Origin: a virus
IMG/VR virus record: IMGVR_UViG_3300030616_000017
Location: 83,159 to 147,158 of that record
DNA: 64,000 nt
Reading direction: 5' to 3' (one strand)
Position 1 is the first letter of the stretch. Every line of letters begins with the position of its first letter. Under the pieces are notes generated by a model, which worked only from the letters and a program-made list of their open reading frames with translations, did no database searches and was not told the DNA's origin. A program made the position numbers and the translations under genes. Shown one piece after another: positions 30,003-38,390 of this stretch.

Positions 30003-31001
30003 ATGCTTGAGAAAACAATGAAACAGATTCTTACTAAGAAAATTAAAGCTTGGAAAGCAACGATTGAGGACACAGAAATTCAAAGGATCATAGATAAAGA
30101 TCTTATTGTAACTGGTGGTTGTTTTACTTCTATGATTCTTAATGAAGCCCCAAAGGATTATGATTGTTATTTTCGTACTAAAGAAAGTGTTCTTAAAGTG
30201 GCTAATTACTATGTAGATAAATGGAATGAAGAACATGGGAAAAAGAAAAACGGAGCGGGATATCATTCTAAAGTATTTGTGGTAGATGGAGACAATCCTT
30301 CTCAAGAGGTTCTTGAATATTTTCATGTTGAAGATCCTAATGAATCACGAGCAGTAATGATGAGTAATATCCAGAAAGGAAGAGTCAAGATCATTTATCC
30401 ATCAGATGGAGTAGTGGGCGATCCTGAGGAAATTCATGCAAGTGAAGAGCTTGGAACCGCAGTAGAAAATATTGGAGAAATTGATGAAGTAAAAGCAGAT
30501 GAAATTCTGGAAAAAGAAAAGAAAGAATATTTTCCTGTTTTTATCTCTTCTAATGCAATAACCCTTTCTAATGGAGTTCAGATTGTAGTACGCTTCTATG
30601 GTGAGCCAAGTGATATTCATGATACATATGATTTTGAACATACTAAAGCATACTACGATAACAAGGCTAAAGAAGTTGTAATTCCTAAAGAAGTTTATGA
30701 GATGGTTATTAATAAGACCCTCCGTTATTCAGGAAGCAGATATCCTGTATGTAGTCTTTTTAGATTAAGAAAGTTTATCAATCGAGGGTGGAAGATAAAC
30801 GCTGGTCAAATCCTCAAAATAGCTATGCAAGTGTCTGAACTTAATCTTATGGATATCAATGTTTTGGAAGATCAGCTTATCGGAGTAGATAGCCTTTACT
30901 TTATGAATCTTATTCATCAGTTCCGCAAACAGAAAGAAAAGAGTCCTGATTTTGAACTAACACCGAACTACATTATTTCTATTATTGATAAAATATTTTA
31001 A
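30003..31001 (+). CDS. Nucleotidyltransferase-fold protein (CCA-enzyme-like head)
   Basis: 332 residues from the ATG at 30003 (AAAGGAG 6 nt upstream; the ATG at 29997 abuts the SD). VTGGCFTSMILNEAPKDYDCYF near residue 36 fits the Gly-Gly ... D-x-D pattern of Pol-β-type nucleotidyltransferases, closest to class II CCA-adding/poly(A) polymerase heads. A second block, DIHDTYDFEHTKAYYD, may complete the acidic site. The tRNA genes here lack encoded CCA, so a tRNA-end role is tempting, but the tRNA-binding tail is not recognisable. Confidence 0.55.
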   Translation: MLEKTMKQILTKKIKAWKATIEDTEIQRIIDKDLIVTGGCFTSMILNEAPKDYDCYFRTKESVLKVANYYVDKWNEEHGKKKNGAGYHSKVFVVDGDNPSQEVLEYFHVEDPNESRAVMMSNIQKGRVKIIYPSDGVVGDPEEIHASEELGTAVENIGEIDEVKADEILEKEKKEYFPVFISSNAITLSNGVQIVVRFYGEPSDIHDTYDFEHTKAYYDNKAKEVVIPKEVYEMVINKTLRYSGSRYPVCSLFRLRKFINRGWKINAGQILKIAMQVSELNLMDINVLEDQLIGVDSLYFMNLIHQFRKQKEKSPDFELTPNYIISIIDKIF

Positions 31002-31010
31002 GGAAAAATT

Positions 31011-31544
31011 ATGCCAGAAAACCATATAATGGTAGACCTTGAAACAATGAACTCCACTCCCGATTCTGCTATCACTTCAATAGGGGCTGTAAAGTTTAAT
31101 CTCGATAAGGGGCTTATTACTGATGATTTTTATGTAAGAGTTAAGCTTCAATCTTGTCTTGATGTTGGTTTAACTATAGGAGCCGACACTATTCAATGGT
31201 GGCTAAAACAAAGTGAAGAAGCGAGAATGGAAATAGCCAAGCCAGGAGATTATCGAATTGAAGAAGCTTTAGAACAACTTAAAAAGTGGATGGGAGATTA
31301 TCCTGTTGTTTGGGGCAATGGGGCTGCATTTGATAATGTTATTCTTAAAAATGCATATAAGGCCGTAGGAGAAGAAGCTCCGTGGCCCTATTGGAATGAT
31401 AGATGTTTTAGAACATTAAAAGCTCTGTTGCCTAAAATAAAGTTTGAAAGAAAAGGAGCCCATATAGCAGTTGAAGATGCCCGTTATCAGGCTATTTATC
31501 TTATGAAAGCATTGGGAGTATACGGTGGCGAAGAAAAAAACTAA
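31011..31544 (+). CDS. DEDDh-type 3'-5' exonuclease
   Basis: 177 residues. MVDLETMN (D-x-E), NGAAFDNVIL (second Asp), and HIAVEDARYQ (His and last Asp) give the DEDDh set. It resembles the Rv2179c/phage exonuclease group acting on RNA or DNA 3' ends. The 3' end overlaps the next gene by 20 nt. Confidence 0.78.
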   Translation: MPENHIMVDLETMNSTPDSAITSIGAVKFNLDKGLITDDFYVRVKLQSCLDVGLTIGADTIQWWLKQSEEARMEIAKPGDYRIEEALEQLKKWMGDYPVVWGNGAAFDNVILKNAYKAVGEEAPWPYWNDRCFRTLKALLPKIKFERKGAHIAVEDARYQAIYLMKALGVYGGEEKN

Positions 31545-31740
31545 AGATACGGAGCTTACACCGAAGCAAAAGAAAAAAGTAGAAGCTTCTAAAAGGAGAC
31601 CTTCTTTATCAGACTTTATAGGTCTTAAACTTACAGATGTAAGTGGTGAGGATGGAAAAGCATATTTACATTTTTCTAACAATTATAAGCTTATCTTATC
31701 AGGTAATATATCATTTAAGGTAGAGGAAGTAAATAAATGA
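31525..31740 (+). CDS. Small basic protein, GTG start
   Basis: 71 residues from GTG 31525. A Lys-rich N-terminal tail (AKKKTKDTELTPKQKKK) precedes a small β domain (LKLTDVSGEDGKAYLHF). Probably nucleic-acid associated; unknown. Overlaps both neighbours. Confidence 0.5.
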   Translation: MAKKKTKDTELTPKQKKKVEASKRRPSLSDFIGLKLTDVSGEDGKAYLHFSNNYKLILSGNISFKVEEVNK

Positions 31741-32402
31741 TAAAGATTAAGAATGTCAAGATTTATGGATTAGAAGAATCAATTAAACGTAGTGGTTATC
31801 CAATGCAGTGTGGAGAGCCAGATGATTTTGGATTTTTTGGAGTATTACCTACTGCAAAGCCTACAGAAGAACAAGAATCGGTTTGGCAGGATAATATCAT
31901 TCTTTCTGATAAAGATTGGAACAGAGCAGAAAAGTTAAGTAGTGTCCGAACAGGAACAGGACATGATAATTTTCTAAAAGGAATTGTTGTACAATTTGAT
32001 CTTAAATATCCTCTCTATTTTACCAAACAGCTACAGCGGTATCATTTTATTGATTTTGTTTCTTCTCAATCCACCATGCATAGTGTTACTAAGAGAGGAT
32101 CTATTGCTCCTTTTTGTAATAAGTATGTGGAGCATCATATAATTGAATTAGTGAATCTTTTTATTCAGTCTTACAATAATGCAAAACTTAAAGAAGATAA
32201 GTATTTTTGGTTTATGAAGATTGTTTCTAATCTTCCTTCTGGATTTGAACTTTGGGCTGGAATGACAACGAATTATCTTCAGCTTAAAACAATTTATCAG
32301 CAACGCAAAAAGCATAAGTTGAAAGAAGATTGGGGTGAATTTTGTGAATGGATAGAAACATTACCTTATTTTAGAGACTGGGTTATCAAGGAAAAGAAAT
32401 GA
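31737..32402 (+). CDS. Possible divergent ThyX-like protein
   Basis: 221 residues. GTGHDNFLKGIVVQFDL, FTKQLQRYHFIDFVSSQS and LPSGFELWAGMTTNYLQLKTIYQQR recall the layout of flavin-dependent thymidylate synthase (Q-x-x-R ... S ... LP ... T-x-N-x-R), but the canonical RHRxxSxxxxSxRY is not intact. If related, it may not make dTMP. This phage family is commonly left as hypothetical. Confidence 0.4.
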   Translation: MIKIKNVKIYGLEESIKRSGYPMQCGEPDDFGFFGVLPTAKPTEEQESVWQDNIILSDKDWNRAEKLSSVRTGTGHDNFLKGIVVQFDLKYPLYFTKQLQRYHFIDFVSSQSTMHSVTKRGSIAPFCNKYVEHHIIELVNLFIQSYNNAKLKEDKYFWFMKIVSNLPSGFELWAGMTTNYLQLKTIYQQRKKHKLKEDWGEFCEWIETLPYFRDWVIKEKK

Positions 32403-32734
32403 TAATAAGAGACAGAGAAGAAAAATTAATTCGTGTGAAAATCGAAAACGAATGGCCTGAAGCTATCAGTGACGGGCTTAATATTTCTTGTGCCTGGTGC
32501 GGAAGAAAGGTTTTTTTAGACTACGCTGTTAAAGATGAGATTTGGAAGAAAGTAGTTCCTCCTGCCGATCGTCCTAAAGTTATTTGTATCGATTGTTTTC
32601 TCAAAGAAGCTCTTAGATTAAAAATAGATGTAGGAACAGCATTTGAGGATATCCAGATTGTTACAGGAGCAGGGCAAACTATACAAATGCTTCCTACAGT
32701 AGTATTTCATTATGAGGATTGGATAAATGAGTAA
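32399..32734 (+). CDS. Hypothetical zinc-binding protein
   Basis: 111 residues. ISCAWCGRKVFLDYA and VICIDCFLKEA supply two Cys pairs for one zinc. The rest is unrecognised. The ATG overlaps the previous stop (ATGA). Confidence 0.6.
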   Translation: MIIRDREEKLIRVKIENEWPEAISDGLNISCAWCGRKVFLDYAVKDEIWKKVVPPADRPKVICIDCFLKEALRLKIDVGTAFEDIQIVTGAGQTIQMLPTVVFHYEDWINE

Positions 32735-32767
32735 TGATAAAACTTTTAAAATATCAGGGGTAGAGGG

Positions 32768-32980
32768 ATGAAAACAAAAAAAGCTAAAGTATTTTCGTTT
32801 ATTGGTTTGCTAACAATTCTGTTTATACTGATGGTAATAGGAGTTGTAGCAGTACATTTTAATTGGGGAGACAACGGACCTTTTGTATGCTTTTTCTGTG
32901 GTGCATTAGCTGCTAAGGTTGTCGATTGGTTTGGCAAGATGAGTGATGAAGAAGAAAAAGAGGTAACAGATGGAAAATAG
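32768..32980 (+). CDS. Small membrane protein (two segments)
   Basis: 70 residues. Segments at residues about 8-30 and 38-55 (FVCFFCGALAAKVVDWFG), basic N terminus, acidic C terminus. Inner-membrane protein of unknown role. It overlaps the next gene by 11 nt. Confidence 0.6.
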   Translation: MKTKKAKVFSFIGLLTILFILMVIGVVAVHFNWGDNGPFVCFFCGALAAKVVDWFGKMSDEEEKEVTDGK

Positions 32981-33173
32981 TGTAGGTTTTTCTCTTCTAT
33001 CACTAACTGTTTATCCTAATATTGATTTTTCTGTAGGGACTGTTCATATAGGAGAGAGTGCTATCTCTCTTTTTAGGGTTAAGGTTTTTGAAAACGGGGT
33101 AACTGTATTTCATAGTTTGGGATTAAACTTTGCAATAGGAGAAATATCTGATGATTACCAGGACAAAGAGTAA
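32970..33173 (+). CDS. Small hypothetical protein
   Basis: 67 residues, β-rich (VGFSLLSLTVYPNIDFSVGT). Overlaps both neighbours, typical of this phage's packing. Not recognised. Confidence 0.5.
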   Translation: MENSVGFSLLSLTVYPNIDFSVGTVHIGESAISLFRVKVFENGVTVFHSLGLNFAIGEISDDYQDKE

Positions 33174-33510
33174 ACGGACTATTTACATTTCAGGGCCAAT
33201 GGAAGGAAAACCCAATAACAACTTTGCAGCATTTGAAGAAGCAGAGGAAATGCTAAAAGGGATGGGGTATGAGGTTATCAACCCCGCTAAACTTGCTGTC
33301 GATTCTAATTTTATAATTACCAATACTCCCAATAGACAGGATTATTATCGAAAGGATGTTAGAGCTCTTTCATATTGTACTGATATTTTTATGCTAAAGG
33401 ATTGGAACCTCTCTCATGGAGCAAAGTTTGAAAGGTATGTTGCTCTTGAAATTGGGGTAAAAATTCATTATTTTGGTGAGGTAGAAAGCGGGGTTTTGCG
33501 AGAAAGATAA
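33151..33510 (+). CDS. DUF4406 (deoxyribosyltransferase-like) protein
   Basis: 119 residues. TIYISGPMEGKPNNNFAAF, GYEVINPAKL, RQDYYRKDVRALSYCTDIFML and ERYVALEIG match DUF4406, a branch of the nucleoside 2-deoxyribosyltransferase fold. It may act on nucleotides or a modified base. Ends just before a class B motif. Confidence 0.8.
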   Translation: MITRTKSKRTIYISGPMEGKPNNNFAAFEEAEEMLKGMGYEVINPAKLAVDSNFIITNTPNRQDYYRKDVRALSYCTDIFMLKDWNLSHGAKFERYVALEIGVKIHYFGEVESGVLRER

Positions 33511-33511
33511 T

Positions 33512-33521
33512 ACTAATATAA
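33512..33521 (+). promoter_or_regulatory. Class B (ACTAATATAA) promoter-like motif
   Basis: TACTAATATAATATG is identical over 15 bases to the site before the minus-strand gene at 58912. The predicted start near 33524 lies about 28 nt before the tRNA-like RNA. Confidence 0.6.
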
Positions 33522-33551
33522 TATGAAGCATACCTTCTATTGCTTGCCGAT

Positions 33552-33672
33552 CCTAATTAGCTTAAAGGTAAAAGTGTCCTCACATCATCAAACAGAAAGT
33601 AGGGTTTTGAGAGCTCTCCCCACCGAGCTGTTTGTAGAGGAAGAGACGTGGGTTCAATTCCCGCGATTAGCC
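33552..33672 (+). ncRNA. tRNA-like RNA with an enlarged anticodon-arm domain
   Basis: The T-arm GTGGG-TTCAATT-CCCGC and acceptor CTAATT/GATTAG (C-C at position 1-72) are clear, and a D-arm GCTT-AAAGGTAA-AAGT is likely. An anticodon-type stem TCCTC (33577-33581)/GAGGA (33637-33641) encloses, instead of a 7-nt loop, a 55-nt domain closed by CAAACAG (33589-33595)/CTGTTTG (33628-33634). No normal anticodon can be read. A 52-codon frame (33523-33681) runs through the same DNA. It may be a tRNA with an insertion or a new tRNA-like RNA. Confidence 0.55.
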
Positions 33673-33798
33673 GTAGAATAGTAAAAGAAGAGTATGTAAC
33701 CCTTTCTGAAAAGGAGGTTGCTTTTTGAAGTTTTTCTAATAACATTCACTACTTGCGTTGCAAGAAAGCAAACCAAAAATGAAAGGAGTAAAAACATC

Positions 33799-33822
33799 AA
33801 CCCCTCTTTTTGAGGGGTTTTT
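33799..33822 (+). terminator. Rho-independent terminator
   Basis: AACCCCTC and GAGGGGTT around TTTTT, followed by T residues. It closes the tRNA-like unit. The 125 nt between that RNA and this hairpin hold SD-like purine runs but no gene I can support. Confidence 0.88.
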
Positions 33823-33823
33823 A

Positions 33824-33852
33824 TTTACAAATACAAAGAAAGTTGTTATATT
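33824..33852 (+). promoter_or_regulatory. Class A promoter (TTTACA-N17-TATATT)
   Basis: -35 at 33824-33829, -10 at 33847-33852, 36 nt before the ATG at 33888. Confidence 0.75.
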
Positions 33853-33887
33853 ATAAATAGAGACATAAACATAGGAAGGTGAAGTAT

Positions 33888-35189
33888 ATGAGTTTGAGAG
33901 AAGGCATCCGCCAAAAAGTTCTTATTCGAGCGCTAGATCAAACACCTTGGGCTGTTAGTCTAGGGTTCGACTTTACAGCTGAGCACGAATGGGGCGTAAA
34001 AGCTATCGCGGAGAAACTTGGAATAGAAGAGAAGCCTAAAAATTGGAAGAATCTCTTAGTGCGCAAAACCTCAGAATTGCACATTGGGGAGACGAAGACT
34101 AAAGAGGAAGACACTCTTTACTACCTCTCCACTACAGAAGACCCTCTTGTAGTAAAAGAAAAACTTAATTATCTCAAGCCTAAAGAGGATATGTTCACTT
34201 TTTGGAATTGGGATGATTTTGTAATCTTCTTCCGGAGAGAGTACGATAGAGACTCTCTATATGCAAAATTCAAGGAAAAGAAGATGATGGTAGGCACAGT
34301 ACTTCCTGTCCGCACATACTTGCAAGAAGTCTACGGAAAGGAAGCTGGAGGTTTGATTTTTATAGATCAGACACATCTGCCTACTTCTGTTAAAGTAGAG
34401 ATAGGGGAGTACTATCGTCAGCGTCACAATCTGGATATTGTGGCTAAGAATACACAAGTGGAGCAAGCACTTGAAAAAGTTAGTCAGCAATGGAAGAAAA
34501 CTTTTCCAAATAGCTTCAGTTCCCCATGGGCTACCTTTAGCATTCACCCCACATGGATCGAGCAGACATCTTTGGATGAGACCTCTTCCGAACACGCTGT
34601 TGCTTTCTTTATTAACCCAATGTACCAAGATGCAGTAGCATCAGGATGGTTTACTGTTGAGCAGATATTTGATTGGGTCAATGAAGAGGTAAAAGAAGGG
34701 GGAATGATTAAAGATAAAGCTGAGTGGGAAAAAGTCGTTTTTTCTTGTAAGAACCATTCTCTTTACTCTGTTTTTCATCATTATAAGAATTTTAATCATT
34801 ACGAAAGCAAGCATTGGAGTACCGGCAAGAGACATCCTCACGAACAGGTAAGAATTCTTAAAAAAGATTTTGATGATGAGGAAACCTTTTCGACTATTGA
34901 AGCACACATTAAGTGGATTATGCGCGATGCTCTAAATGCTCAAAATTATATTACCCCTTCTACTATAGCTGATTACAATTTTGTTCTTCCTGTCTCTATT
35001 CAAGAGAGAACGTTTGGCATTTTTGAAGCACTATCAGCTATGGGTTTTTGCTATTTCGGAGCTGTGAATCATCCAGAGGAAAAAGAGAATGCTTCCTACT
35101 TGCTCGAGAAACTGCATGCAGAGGTAATACTAGAAATTGTAAGAGAATATTACCCTAATGAAATTCAAAGTACTTGGTTTGACAACTAA
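33888..35189 (+). CDS. Hypothetical protein
   Basis: 433 residues from the ATG at 33888 behind GGAAGGTGA. Rich in Trp, Tyr and His, mixed α/β (GGLIFIDQTHLPTSVKVEIG, HAVAFFINPMYQDAVASGWF). No transmembrane segment or motif I can name. It heads a class A-driven run of small genes extending to 38046. Confidence 0.65.
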   Translation: MSLREGIRQKVLIRALDQTPWAVSLGFDFTAEHEWGVKAIAEKLGIEEKPKNWKNLLVRKTSELHIGETKTKEEDTLYYLSTTEDPLVVKEKLNYLKPKEDMFTFWNWDDFVIFFRREYDRDSLYAKFKEKKMMVGTVLPVRTYLQEVYGKEAGGLIFIDQTHLPTSVKVEIGEYYRQRHNLDIVAKNTQVEQALEKVSQQWKKTFPNSFSSPWATFSIHPTWIEQTSLDETSSEHAVAFFINPMYQDAVASGWFTVEQIFDWVNEEVKEGGMIKDKAEWEKVVFSCKNHSLYSVFHHYKNFNHYESKHWSTGKRHPHEQVRILKKDFDDEETFSTIEAHIKWIMRDALNAQNYITPSTIADYNFVLPVSIQERTFGIFEALSAMGFCYFGAVNHPEEKENASYLLEKLHAEVILEIVREYYPNEIQSTWFDN

Positions 35190-35206
35190 GAAGGAGAAAA
35201 CAAAGT

Positions 35207-35434
35207 ATGTCCGGAGAAAAGGTTTTTGATAAACGAGAAATCGATAGAATGCATAAAGGGGAGTTGTATCGAGAAAGAAGCTCAACTGAGCGCCAGATCA
35301 GAACACAAATTCAACATCTTGAACGGCTTGGGCCTACAGACAAATACCATGATATTAGAAGACAGCATCTCCGTGTATTATACGAAAAGAGATCTTATAT
35401 AGAGAAGAGAATCAAAGAACTAAATAAAGGATAA
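35207..35434 (+). CDS. Small coiled-coil protein
   Basis: 75 residues, highly charged (RERSSTERQIRTQIQHLERL), predicted helical hairpin. Unknown. AAGGAG lies upstream. Confidence 0.55.
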   Translation: MSGEKVFDKREIDRMHKGELYRERSSTERQIRTQIQHLERLGPTDKYHDIRRQHLRVLYEKRSYIEKRIKELNKG

Positions 35435-35437
35435 AAA

Positions 35438-35860
35438 ATGCCTACTCAAATTAAAATTGATCATAACTCATACTTTAATGGGTTAGCAGATGAGAAACTT
35501 GTGGTGTTATTATCTCGCTACGTGACTACATCTTCTCCTCAAGATGTTACACAGGAATTTATAAGAGAAGAACTAGGATCTATTTCTGAAGCTTTTGTAT
35601 ACAAAATGCTTCTTTCATATAAAGAAAACTTAATTAGAGAAGCAGCCAAAAGATGGTATGCTAAAGAGAAAAAGAATAATCAGCAATATATCTTACAATG
35701 CTTAACTTGTAAGCACATTGAGTTGGTTACAAAAGAAGAAAAAGATAAATTAGAAAAGGCTTTTTCAGTTTGTGGAGCCTATTGGTGGCGTTGCCCCGTA
35801 TGTGGTGTTAATCACTATTTAAAAGATATTTTGGTAAATGCCAAAATAAAAGGAGAATAA
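35438..35860 (+). CDS. Zinc-binding hypothetical protein
   Basis: 140 residues. A helical N-terminal half is followed by CLTCKHIEL ... WWRCPVCGVNHYL, a zinc ribbon. Function unknown. Confidence 0.6.
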   Translation: MPTQIKIDHNSYFNGLADEKLVVLLSRYVTTSSPQDVTQEFIREELGSISEAFVYKMLLSYKENLIREAAKRWYAKEKKNNQQYILQCLTCKHIELVTKEEKDKLEKAFSVCGAYWWRCPVCGVNHYLKDILVNAKIKGE

Positions 35861-35862
35861 AT

Positions 35863-36051
35863 ATGAAAGGCTATAGAATAAGAAGAATCTATTTTCATGT
35901 CACTCCGTGGACGGATTGGTTTATAATTCCAACACTTCGAGTTTATCGCGCTAGTGTAGAGAAGAGTTCTTTAGTGGCTTATGTAGAAGTGGGTGTAATG
36001 TTTTTGAAATGGGAAGTTGTATGTACTTATTATCCTGGTAGAAAGGTATAA
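35863..36051 (+). CDS. Small hypothetical protein
   Basis: 62 residues, basic and aromatic-rich β protein (RRIYFHVTPWTDWFIIPTL). Not recognised. AAAGGAG lies upstream. Confidence 0.5.
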   Translation: MKGYRIRRIYFHVTPWTDWFIIPTLRVYRASVEKSSLVAYVEVGVMFLKWEVVCTYYPGRKV

Positions 36052-36054
36052 AAA

Positions 36055-36891
36055 ATGATAGACCCTAAAAGCTATCAACTATTAAGAAGCGAAGAAGAAC
36101 TGGAATGGTTCTATGAAAATGTAATGCCTCCTTTGAATAATCATGAGGTGTATTTTCTCTCTCTTAGTGCAAGAAAAAAACTTCTCACCGATTTTGAAAA
36201 GCAAACAATTCAGCTTGGTAGAACAGAAATGTTTGAAAGAAGAATTGTAAGAACAAAAGAATGGAATCGGCTGTATAGAACCGTTCGAAAGTTTGAAGCG
36301 AATTGGGGAGCATATACAAGTAAAAGAGGTTCTAATATTCCTAATCATGCAATAGTGGTGTATGTTAATATTAATCCTTCTGATGTTCTTAAAGCATATA
36401 AAGAGTTTAACCAAACTATGAATGAATATATGTATGAGCTGGTTCAATGTGCTGCAGAAAAGAGAAGTACAGACAATATTCTTTATCGTATCAAAAAACA
36501 AGATACACTTCTTATGAATTGCTATCAGAAGAATAGGGGAACAAAACATTGGATGGATTTTGATTTCGATATTCCTAGAAGCCCAAAAATTCTTTCTATT
36601 TTATACTTGTTCGTTGAAGAGATTAAAGAACATAAAGGAAAAGCATATATTGTAGAGACACAAGGAGGATACCATATCTTAGTAAGTATGGATACTGAAT
36701 TTAATCAGCAGTTTAACCCTCCTGTTTTAACTAAAAAATATGGAGAGGCCATTGCAAGATACATATCTCAAGGAGCTTGTGCAAAGATAGAAAACTTAGG
36801 GTATGAAGTAATTCATAATAAGAATGCTATGATCCCTCTTCCAGGAACTGTGCATAATGGTACGTTAGTAAAAATTCTAAATAAGGAGTAA
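36055..36891 (+). CDS. PrimPol/archaeo-eukaryotic primase-like protein
   Basis: 278 residues. HWMDFDFDIPRSP (acidic DxD-type pair, about residue 165), YIVETQGGYHILVSMD (strand-His motif) and MIPLPGTVHNG resemble the catalytic blocks of archaeo-eukaryotic primases, in which Asp residues and a His bind metal and nucleotide. The helical first 150 residues are unknown. A separate DnaG-type primase is at 51849, so this may serve repair or specialised priming. Confidence 0.5.
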   Translation: MIDPKSYQLLRSEEELEWFYENVMPPLNNHEVYFLSLSARKKLLTDFEKQTIQLGRTEMFERRIVRTKEWNRLYRTVRKFEANWGAYTSKRGSNIPNHAIVVYVNINPSDVLKAYKEFNQTMNEYMYELVQCAAEKRSTDNILYRIKKQDTLLMNCYQKNRGTKHWMDFDFDIPRSPKILSILYLFVEEIKEHKGKAYIVETQGGYHILVSMDTEFNQQFNPPVLTKKYGEAIARYISQGACAKIENLGYEVIHNKNAMIPLPGTVHNGTLVKILNKE

Positions 36892-36895
36892 TAAG

Positions 36896-37138
36896 ATGGA
36901 TGTGGATGTAACAGTTACTATCAACATTAGGGGCATGAAGATCGAACTTGATCTAAACGAAGTAGATGAACTTCGTCTTAAACTAGAGGAAATAGGTAAT
37001 AGGTTCGGAGGGCCAAGGCAAATTGAGTATATTCCAATTGCTCCGCATACTCCCCCTATAGATCCTCCTTGGGTAAATCCTTGGACTAATCCTACCATCA
37101 CCTATTCTGTTGGAACAAGGAGTAAAGCAAATGATTAG
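36896..37138 (+). CDS. Small hypothetical protein with Pro-rich tail
   Basis: 80 residues. A β-α N-terminal half (VDVTVTINIRGMKIELDL) is followed by a Pro/Trp-rich tail (PHTPPIDPPWVNPWTNP). Function unknown. Overlaps the next start by 8 nt. Confidence 0.5.
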   Translation: MDVDVTVTINIRGMKIELDLNEVDELRLKLEEIGNRFGGPRQIEYIPIAPHTPPIDPPWVNPWTNPTITYSVGTRSKAND

Positions 37139-37733
37139 GCAATGGTTCACCTCTGATTGGCACCTGAGACATCAGAATATGGCTAAACTAAGAGGCTTTG
37201 AAAGTGTAGAAAAAATGGATACACTTATTTATAATCATCTTATAGAAAAAGTTCAAAAGCATGATGAGCTGTATGTGCTAGGTGATCTGGGATGGGAAGT
37301 TCCGGTTGTAGAGGAAATTCTTAAACTGCTCAAGCAAATGAAAGTTAAAGTTTATTGGGTTACAGGAAACCACGACAAGCGTCTGCCTCTTACTAAACTT
37401 GCTCCTTACTGTGTGGAGATTCAACAAACGCGAATAGTTAGGAATGTAGATGGTAATGGTCGCAAGTTTTTTCTTTCACATTATCCTCACGTTGTGTTTG
37501 AGAATTCTTTTCGAGATTCTATCAATCTTTACGGGCATGTTCATAAAAGCAGTAAAGAGTTTTTAGAAGTTGAAGATATGATGAGAGGACAAGCCCTAAA
37601 TGTTAACGTAGAGTTGCATGATTATTATCCTCTCTCAAAAGAAGAAATTCTTGAAAAAGTTTCAAAGAAAGAACACAATTGGGACTATGTTGTTTTCCAA
37701 AGAGAAATAGAAAGGGAGAAAAATAATGTATGA
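37131..37733 (+). CDS. Calcineurin-like metallophosphoesterase
   Basis: 200 residues from the ATG at 37131 (AAGGAG 9 nt upstream). SDWHLRHQNM (D-x-H), LGDLGWE (GD), VTGNHDKR (GNHD), LSHYP and LYGHVHKSS (GHxH) give the full metallophosphoesterase site, similar to small phage phosphoesterases. Second member of this family in the window (see 14924) and clearly different in sequence. Substrate unknown. Confidence 0.82.
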   Translation: MIRQWFTSDWHLRHQNMAKLRGFESVEKMDTLIYNHLIEKVQKHDELYVLGDLGWEVPVVEEILKLLKQMKVKVYWVTGNHDKRLPLTKLAPYCVEIQQTRIVRNVDGNGRKFFLSHYPHVVFENSFRDSINLYGHVHKSSKEFLEVEDMMRGQALNVNVELHDYYPLSKEEILEKVSKKEHNWDYVVFQREIEREKNNV

Positions 37734-38046
37734 AGGAATAAAAATTGAAAACTTCATAAGTGAAATAAGCCCTTTAAGAAAGACTAACCCTGCTACAGGA
37801 AAAGAAACGGTTCGATTTCTGTTCTCAGGGGATGGGAGGGGAGATTTTACCAAAAGAGGCTACGATGCCTCTGTTGATGCCCTCGTGGATTATTGGGCTT
37901 ATCTCACCAAGCAGTTAGATTTTGTTTCAGAAATTGTTTCTGAAAAATACAAAAGCACCAATCTTCCAGAAGAAGATAAAGAAAAGATCCAAAAACATTT
38001 AGAACAGATATATAAAGAAACTTTAGCTATTTTTAGAAAAGATTAG
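37726..38046 (+). CDS. Hypothetical protein
   Basis: 106 residues, helical and acidic C-terminal half, N-terminal β segment with FSGDGRGDFTKRGYD. Overlaps the phosphoesterase by 8 nt. Not recognised. Confidence 0.6.
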   Translation: MYEGIKIENFISEISPLRKTNPATGKETVRFLFSGDGRGDFTKRGYDASVDALVDYWAYLTKQLDFVSEIVSEKYKSTNLPEEDKEKIQKHLEQIYKETLAIFRKD

Positions 38047-38055
38047 CGTTTTTTC

Positions 38056-38084
38056 TTGAAATCTTTCTGATTTTATGTTATAAT
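38056..38084 (+). promoter_or_regulatory. Class A promoter (TTGAAA-N17-TATAAT)
   Basis: Consensus -35 and -10 with a 17-bp spacer, 29 nt before the ATG at 38114. Confidence 0.8.
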
Positions 38085-38113
38085 ATAGAAAGACACAAGA
38101 AAGGAGGCAGAAG

Positions 38114-38377
38114 ATGATTATAACAAAGCATGCGGAGAAGCGCTTACGTTCACGTGTAGGCATTCCTAAGAAAGCTGTTAAGAGGTATGTAGAAATTGCC
38201 ACTACAAAAGGAACACCTCATACCGAGCTTAAAGGCCAGCTAAAGGAGTATGCTGATAAGATGGAGAAGGAGTACGCAATAGAGGGAAGTAACTACTACG
38301 TATTTGGTACTATTATGTTTGTGTGTGCTAATGATGTGCTGATTACCGTATATCCTCTGAGAGGAGGCTTGACTTAA
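38114..38377 (+). CDS. Small basic hypothetical protein
   Basis: 87 residues. ITKHAEKRLRSRVGIPKKAV at the N terminus recalls small phage proteins with a His-Arg 'HAxxRxxxR' opening (DUF4258-like), then a β-rich end (YYVFGTIMFVCANDVLITVY). Function unknown. SD AGGAGG. Confidence 0.55.
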   Translation: MIITKHAEKRLRSRVGIPKKAVKRYVEIATTKGTPHTELKGQLKEYADKMEKEYAIEGSNYYVFGTIMFVCANDVLITVYPLRGGLT

Positions 38378-38390
38378 AAAGGAGAAAACT

